Positions 6,481-9,735 of a DNA stretch of 9,735 bases are shown here, piece by piece. Source of the stretch: Acholeplasmataceae bacterium (GTDB lineage: Bacteria; Bacillota_I; Bacilli_A; Acholeplasmatales; Acholeplasmataceae); contig DOYO01000104.1 of the NCBI GenBank assembly GCA_003518475.1, positions 1 to 9,735 on the forward strand, read 5' to 3'. Positions within the stretch are counted from its first letter, which is position 1; the number at the start of each line of letters is the position of its first letter. Both the position numbers and the translations under genes were made by a program. The notes below the pieces were generated by a model. It ran no database searches and was not told where the DNA came from. It saw nothing but the letters and a program-made list of their open reading frames with translations.

Positions 6481-6792
6481 TTAAATTTGGCATTCTGGTG
6501 CCATATGTGTCTGCACCTCTTCGTTGATGATATCCTTATATTCTTGATGCTTCTTAAACCACACTACAGCGTAAGGGCATGTTGCTACTGCTTGAAATCC
6601 TAGGGATTTAATATGTTTATAGACATGATGCATCAATTCGGATGCCACGCCTTGACCTCTTAAAGACGGATCAACATAGGTGTGATCAATAACAACGACA
6701 CCATCCTTAATCAATGGAAATGTCGCATTCACAATTATCTTTCCATTTTCATCCTGCACGTATATTTTATGTTGTTCATATATAAAAGTCAT
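6481..6792 (-). CDS. small GNAT family N-acetyltransferase (YjdJ-like)
   Basis: A 103-aa member of the short GNAT group (COG2388/Acetyltransf_CG type). Visible features are the strand VVIDHTYVDPSLRGQG with the acetyl-CoA loop R45-GQGVA, a helix, then the diagnostic CPYAV (C72-P73) and FKKHQEY near the C-terminus. The acceptor substrate is unknown for most of this group. I chose the second in-frame ATG (6790-6792): GAGGAG lies 9 nt before it (6802-6807), whereas the first ATG (6799-6801) abuts that site with no spacer and would follow a leader of only about 7 nt. First gene of the GNAT-udk-mtnN-DJ1-MATE operon. Confidence 0.85.
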   Translation of the reverse strand: MTFIYEQHKIYVQDENGKIIVNATFPLIKDGVVVIDHTYVDPSLRGQGVASELMHHVYKHIKSLGFQAVATCPYAVVWFKKHQEYKDIINEEVQTHMAPECQI

Positions 6793-6814
6793 CTCAATCA
6801 TCTCCTCTTATTTT

Positions 6815-6842
6815 AGTATATCAAAAATGAATGAATTCTAAA
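6815..6842 (-). promoter_or_regulatory. promoter of the GNAT-udk-mtnN-DJ1-MATE operon
   Basis: On the minus strand TATACT (6815-6820) is preceded by TGA, an extended -10, with TTTAGA (6837-6842) 16 nt upstream matching the -35 at four of six positions. The predicted start near 6808 gives a very short leader of about 16 nt to the chosen GNAT ATG. Confidence 0.6.
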
Positions 6843-7041
6843 CGTTTTAATGGTTTAAAAAATTAGAAAAGGTTGAAATAATCGAAATTGAGAAAATTCC
6901 AGTTTTTTAACATATATTTCACATATTGCATCTTTAGACTAAAATGATTATAAACAAGATGTGATAAAAATTATTTATTTTATAATTAAAACTATTATTT
7001 ATAATAAAAAGAGCTTTTATTTATAATATCAACTATTTTTA
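6843..7041. other. AT-rich divergent intergenic region
   Basis: A very AT-rich spacer between the promoters of the divergent operon and the metal ATPase. It contains no plausible ORF or RNA gene. Besides the TTATAAT repeats annotated separately, TTGCAT (6926-6931) with TATAAA (6949-6954) at 17-nt spacing is a weak alternative plus-strand promoter. Confidence 0.5.
6980..7028 (+). repeat. three TTATAAT heptamers, candidate operator of the ATPase gene
   Basis: TTATAAT occurs perfectly at 6980-6986, 6999-7005 and 7021-7027. The last two lie in an exact 12-bp direct repeat, TTATTTATAATA (6995-7006 and 7017-7028), with a 22-bp period, about two helical turns. The first of these is also half of an inverted repeat, TATTAT-TT-ATAATA (6993-7006). 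The third copy overlaps the expected -35 region. TTATAAT equals the half-site of PerR boxes, but no full 7-1-7 palindrome is present, and the AT-rich background weakens the case. Confidence 0.4.
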
Positions 7042-7050
7042 TGCTATAAT
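7042..7050 (+). promoter_or_regulatory. extended -10 promoter of the metal ATPase gene
   Basis: TGC-TATAAT (7042-7050) is a perfect extended -10. The -35 region is poor (TTATAA at 7021-7026, spacer 18). Transcription would begin near 7057, giving a leader of about 28 nt that contains the GGAGG site at 7075-7079. Confidence 0.7.
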
Positions 7051-7084
7051 ATCATCGTAGAAATTCATTATTTTGGAGGTTTAA

Positions 7085-8959
7085 ATGTCTAAAAAACAAC
7101 TTGTTATTGAATCAGTTTCAGTCTTAATATCCATCATCTTTATTACAACAGCAATGATACTCAGCGGTATTCAAGGTTCTCAACCATGGTATGTCGTTAC
7201 ACTGTTCGGTCTTTCCTTTGCAATCGGTGGATTCGCAAAAGCTAAAGAGGGTATACATTTAACCATTAAGAATAAATCGCTTAATGTTGAAATTTTGATG
7301 ATACTTGCCGCACTTGGTGCGTTCATCGTTGGAAATTATTCTGAGGGTGCTATTTTAATCCTTATCTTTTCAATCAGTGGTGTTCTTGAATCTTATGCAA
7401 CTTCAAAAAGCGAAAAAGCTTTAACAAGCTTGCTGAAACTAGCTCCTAAGACTGCATTACTGATGATTGATGATCAGGAATCAGAAGTTTTAGTTGCAAA
7501 TCTTAAGGTTGGAGATCAAGTTATCGTCAAGGTTGGCCAGATGGTTCCTGTCGATGGGAAAATCGTAAAAGGTGCTACCTCATTGAACCAAGCAGCAATT
7601 ACCGGTGAGTTTGTTCCTGTCTCAAGAGAGCAGGGAGAATCCGTATTTGCGGGTTCAATCAACATCGAATCTTCCATCATCGTCGAAACAACAAAGGATC
7701 CCAGTCAGTCTGTTGTTCAAAAAATCATTGATTTCGTTGCAAAAGCGCAACAGGATAAAACCCAATCACAATCCGCAATCGATCGTATCGAAAAAACATA
7801 TGTTTATGTAGTCATCCTCATCGCAATCCTCTTCATGTTGGTTCCTCCACTGTTCAACTGGCTATCTTGGTCTGACGCATTTTATAGAGGAATCATCGTT
7901 TTAGTGGTCGGATCTCCTTGTGCTTTGGTCGCATCCATCACTCCAGCAATGCTTTCAGCTCTATCCAATGCGGCACATCATCGCATCTTGATCAAAGGTG
8001 GAAAGCATCTAGAAGATCTTATCGGGCTTAAAGCTGTTGTTTTAGATAAGACAGGCACAATCACAACCGGAATCCCTAAAGTCGTACGCGTTGAAACTAT
8101 CAGTACGCTCAAACAAGAAAAAGTTTTATCTATATTATATACACTAGAAAAACAATCTGGTCATCCGCTGGCAAAATCGATTACCGATCACTTAGGACCA
8201 AAATATATATTAGAAGGCGTTAAAACGACTGAGATTTCAGGCAGAGGTATGGAAGCAATCATTGATGGAGCATCCTGGAAAATCGGTAGATTTGAAGCAA
8301 GAATATCTGATGAAATTCAAGAGAAGTTGGATCGTTGCACGATTTTAGGCCATAGTATGGTTTATATCATCAAAGATAAAGAGATTGTCGGATTTGTTGC
8401 TTTGATGGATACCATCAGAGACAACGCAAAATCAGTTATGTCTGAACTCAATGCTCAAGGTATTAAAACAGTACTCTTGACCGGTGACAATAAATATACT
8501 GCTGCTGCAATCGCTAAAGAAGCTGGAATAGATTTATTTGAAGCGAACTGCTTTCCTGAAGACAAGGTAACCCGCGTTAAAGCTTTACAACAAAGTGTCG
8601 GCAAGGTCATGATGGTTGGTGATGGAATCAATGATGCTCCAGCGCTTGCTATCGCTGATGTCAGCGTAGCGATGGGAACTGGAACAGATGTCTCCTTGGA
8701 AACCGCCGATATCGTCTTCATGAATGATAAACTGGAAAATCTTCCAAAGGTAATCCGACTTGCGAAAAGAATGCGCAAGGTTACGATTCAAAACGTCGTC
8801 TTCTCCATCACAGTCATTACAATCCTGATGCTAAGCAATATTTTTGGAGCATTCAACATCGATTTGTTCTCTGGATTTAATATTACAATCGGAGTTGTAG
8901 CGCATGAAACATCAACAATATTGGTCATTTTGAACAGTTTGAGATTGCTACTTAAATAA
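7085..8959 (+). CDS. P1B-type heavy-metal translocating ATPase (ZosA/PfeT-like, SPC motif)
   Basis: The 624-aa ATP-driven metal pump has all catalytic landmarks: TGEF in the actuator domain (173-176), phosphorylation site D321 in DKTGT, HP at 360-361 in the nucleotide-binding domain, TGDN (466-469) and GDGINDAP (512-519). The metal-site motif in the M4 helix is SPC (277-279), not CPC, and the last helix carries HETST (607-611). This SPC plus HE-x-x-T combination is that of the P1B-4 group, which includes B. subtilis ZosA/PfeT and CoaT/CtpD proteins and exports Fe2+, Co2+ or Zn2+. There is no N-terminal metal-binding domain; about four hydrophobic segments precede the actuator. GGAGG lies 5 nt before the ATG. 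It is monocistronic, with its own promoter and terminator. The metal is inferred, not shown. Confidence 0.93.
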   Translation: MSKKQLVIESVSVLISIIFITTAMILSGIQGSQPWYVVTLFGLSFAIGGFAKAKEGIHLTIKNKSLNVEILMILAALGAFIVGNYSEGAILILIFSISGVLESYATSKSEKALTSLLKLAPKTALLMIDDQESEVLVANLKVGDQVIVKVGQMVPVDGKIVKGATSLNQAAITGEFVPVSREQGESVFAGSINIESSIIVETTKDPSQSVVQKIIDFVAKAQQDKTQSQSAIDRIEKTYVYVVILIAILFMLVPPLFNWLSWSDAFYRGIIVLVVGSPCALVASITPAMLSALSNAAHHRILIKGGKHLEDLIGLKAVVLDKTGTITTGIPKVVRVETISTLKQEKVLSILYTLEKQSGHPLAKSITDHLGPKYILEGVKTTEISGRGMEAIIDGASWKIGRFEARISDEIQEKLDRCTILGHSMVYIIKDKEIVGFVALMDTIRDNAKSVMSELNAQGIKTVLLTGDNKYTAAAIAKEAGIDLFEANCFPEDKVTRVKALQQSVGKVMMVGDGINDAPALAIADVSVAMGTGTDVSLETADIVFMNDKLENLPKVIRLAKRMRKVTIQNVVFSITVITILMLSNIFGAFNIDLFSGFNITIGVVAHETSTILVILNSLRLLLK

Positions 8960-8964
8960 CAAAC

Positions 8965-8996
8965 AAAACGAGATTCTGCGGAATCCCGTTTTTTTT
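8965..8996 (+). terminator. intrinsic terminator of the ATPase gene
   Basis: The stem AAAACG-A-GATTC pairs with GAATC-C-CGTTTT around a TGCG loop, with one A/C mismatch, and ends in a run of eight T residues (8989-8996). It begins 6 nt after the stop codon. Confidence 0.9.
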
Positions 8997-9031
8997 ATAT
9001 AAAAATGCAGTATTCCAATTTCATGAACCTA

Positions 9032-9040
9032 TGCTACAAT
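9032..9040 (+). promoter_or_regulatory. extended -10 promoter of hppA
   Basis: TGC-TACAAT (9032-9040) forms an extended -10. The best upstream match is TTCCAA (9013-9018) at 16-nt spacing, which is weak. Transcription would start near 9047, giving a leader of about 72 nt with no recognised riboswitch. Confidence 0.6.
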
Positions 9041-9118
9041 AAAAATAAAGAATACAACCAGATATGGACAATTGAATAGACAAAACAAACATGCAAGATA
9101 GGAAAAAGGAGAAAATGT

Positions 9119-9735
9119 ATGACATTCAACCAGTTTTCAACAACAGCACTATTTGTGGGAATCGCTTCAATATCAGCGCTCATCGCGCTGCTTTATGCAT
9201 TTATTCTATATCATAAGTTGAAAAGAATCAAAGTCAACCATGCTCGCATTGAAGAAATCGCTTCGTATATTCATCAGGGTGCCATGGCATTTATGAAACG
9301 TCAGTACCGAATCATTATTATATTTTCAGTCGGTGTAGGTTCTTTGCTGGCCTTGACAGAACTTATTCCATCTCTCAGCGGAGCGGAAGGTGTTGGTTGG
9401 AAAGCAGCGATTTCTTTTATCGTTGGAGCTTCTTTTTCTGGATTGGCTGGCTGGGTCGGCATGCATGCAGCAACGAAAGCCAATTCTAGAACCACACAAG
9501 CAGCGAATACAGAAGGTATGCCTGCTGCTTTGAGAGTCGCTTTTTCTGGAGGTTCTATTTTAGGACTGACTGTTGTAGGGTTGGGATTATTTGGACTGAC
9601 TATTTTGTTCATGATCTTCTACTTTGTTTTTGGCGGAACTAGTTCTGATCCAAAGGAACAATACCTAGCGTTAACACACGCTGTCAATACCATAACCGGT
9701 TATGGCTTAGGAGCATCTTTAATCGCATTATTCGG
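9119..9735 (+). CDS. hppA: membrane-bound (ion-pumping) pyrophosphatase, 5' part
   Basis: Couples hydrolysis of cytosolic pyrophosphate to H+ and/or Na+ pumping across the membrane. The first 205 residues are present; the gene runs off the window. Family landmarks are the N-terminal helix followed by EEIASYIHQGAMAFMKRQY (45-63), ASFSGLAGWVGM (104-115), ATKANSRT (118-125) and LRVAFSGGSILGLTVVGLG (138-156). GYGLGASLIALF (194-205) leads to the usual catalytic region, which lies beyond the edge. The ATG at 9119 has AAGGAG 7 nt upstream (9106-9111). An overlapping ATG at 9115 is in another frame and too close to that site. Neither the K+-dependence residue nor the ion-gate residues are in view, so the H+/Na+ type cannot be called. 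Confidence 0.93.
   Translation, partial: MTFNQFSTTALFVGIASISALIALLYAFILYHKLKRIKVNHARIEEIASYIHQGAMAFMKRQYRIIIIFSVGVGSLLALTELIPSLSGAEGVGWKAAISFIVGASFSGLAGWVGMHAATKANSRTTQAANTEGMPAALRVAFSGGSILGLTVVGLGLFGLTILFMIFYFVFGGTSSDPKEQYLALTHAVNTITGYGLGASLIALF

Noticed and set aside
6843..7041. AT-rich intergenic region considered as a replication origin or small RNA gene
   Set aside because: No DnaA-box cluster, no stable GC-containing hairpin and no terminator; high AT content alone is not evidence.
8455..8791. Two minus-strand open frames inside the ATPase gene
   Set aside because: They mirror the conserved hinge region of the P-type ATPase on the opposite strand and have no family features.
9047..9118. 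hppA leader considered as a riboswitch
   Set aside because: It is about 72 nt, A-rich, without recognisable conserved cores or stable stems.
9301..9612. Open frame of 103 codons on the minus strand
   Set aside because: Antisense to the clear hppA reading frame, with low-complexity composition and no ribosome site.

Overview
The window is AT-rich bacterial chromosome and looks like ordinary core or housekeeping DNA from a low-GC Bacillota or Mycoplasmatota lineage. An Acholeplasma- or Izemoplasma-like organism is my inference from gene content and style; nothing in the window proves the taxon. All five tRNAs encode their CCA end. Shine-Dalgarno sites of the AGGAG/GGAGG type precede most genes. 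TGA is used as a stop codon four times and every Trp codon within the genes is TGG, so the genetic code is standard and not the UGA=Trp code of Mycoplasma and Spiroplasma. I see no insertion sequence, phage gene, CRISPR array or other sign of mobile DNA.

Layout, left to right. Positions 1-129 hold tRNA-Leu(CAG) and its promoter (minus strand). Positions 171-2732 hold a two-gene minus-strand unit: a GPH/MelB-type MFS transporter followed 6 nt later by a PlsC-type acyltransferase with a C-terminal zinc ribbon and an extra domain. Positions 2819-3279 hold a minus-strand tRNA operon, Glu-Arg-Pro-Gly, with a consensus TTGACA/TATAAT promoter and a good intrinsic terminator. Positions 3323-6842 hold a five-gene minus-strand operon: GNAT acetyltransferase, uridine kinase (udk), a compact MTA/SAH nucleosidase (mtnN), a DJ-1/PfpI-family protein and a MATE efflux pump. 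Two of its junctions are 4-nt stop/start overlaps. A divergent intergenic region follows, with three copies of the heptamer TTATAAT. Positions 7085-8959 hold a plus-strand P1B-type metal ATPase with an SPC motif (ZosA/PfeT-like), closed by an intrinsic terminator. From 9119 to the window end lies the 5' part of a membrane-bound pyrophosphatase gene (hppA).

How the genes may work together. The udk-mtnN pair is nucleoside salvage and removal of SAM by-products. Placing DJ-1 and MATE behind it suggests a general detoxification or maintenance operon. The MFS-PlsC pair is the most suggestive: it could be a lysolipid import and re-acylation unit analogous to LplT-Aas, although the MFS protein could equally be a sugar symporter. 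The ATPase is probably a transition-metal (Fe/Co/Zn) exporter, and its AT-rich promoter region could carry a Fur/PerR-family operator. The window contains no clear novel defence or mobile system; the findings are modest and labelled accordingly.
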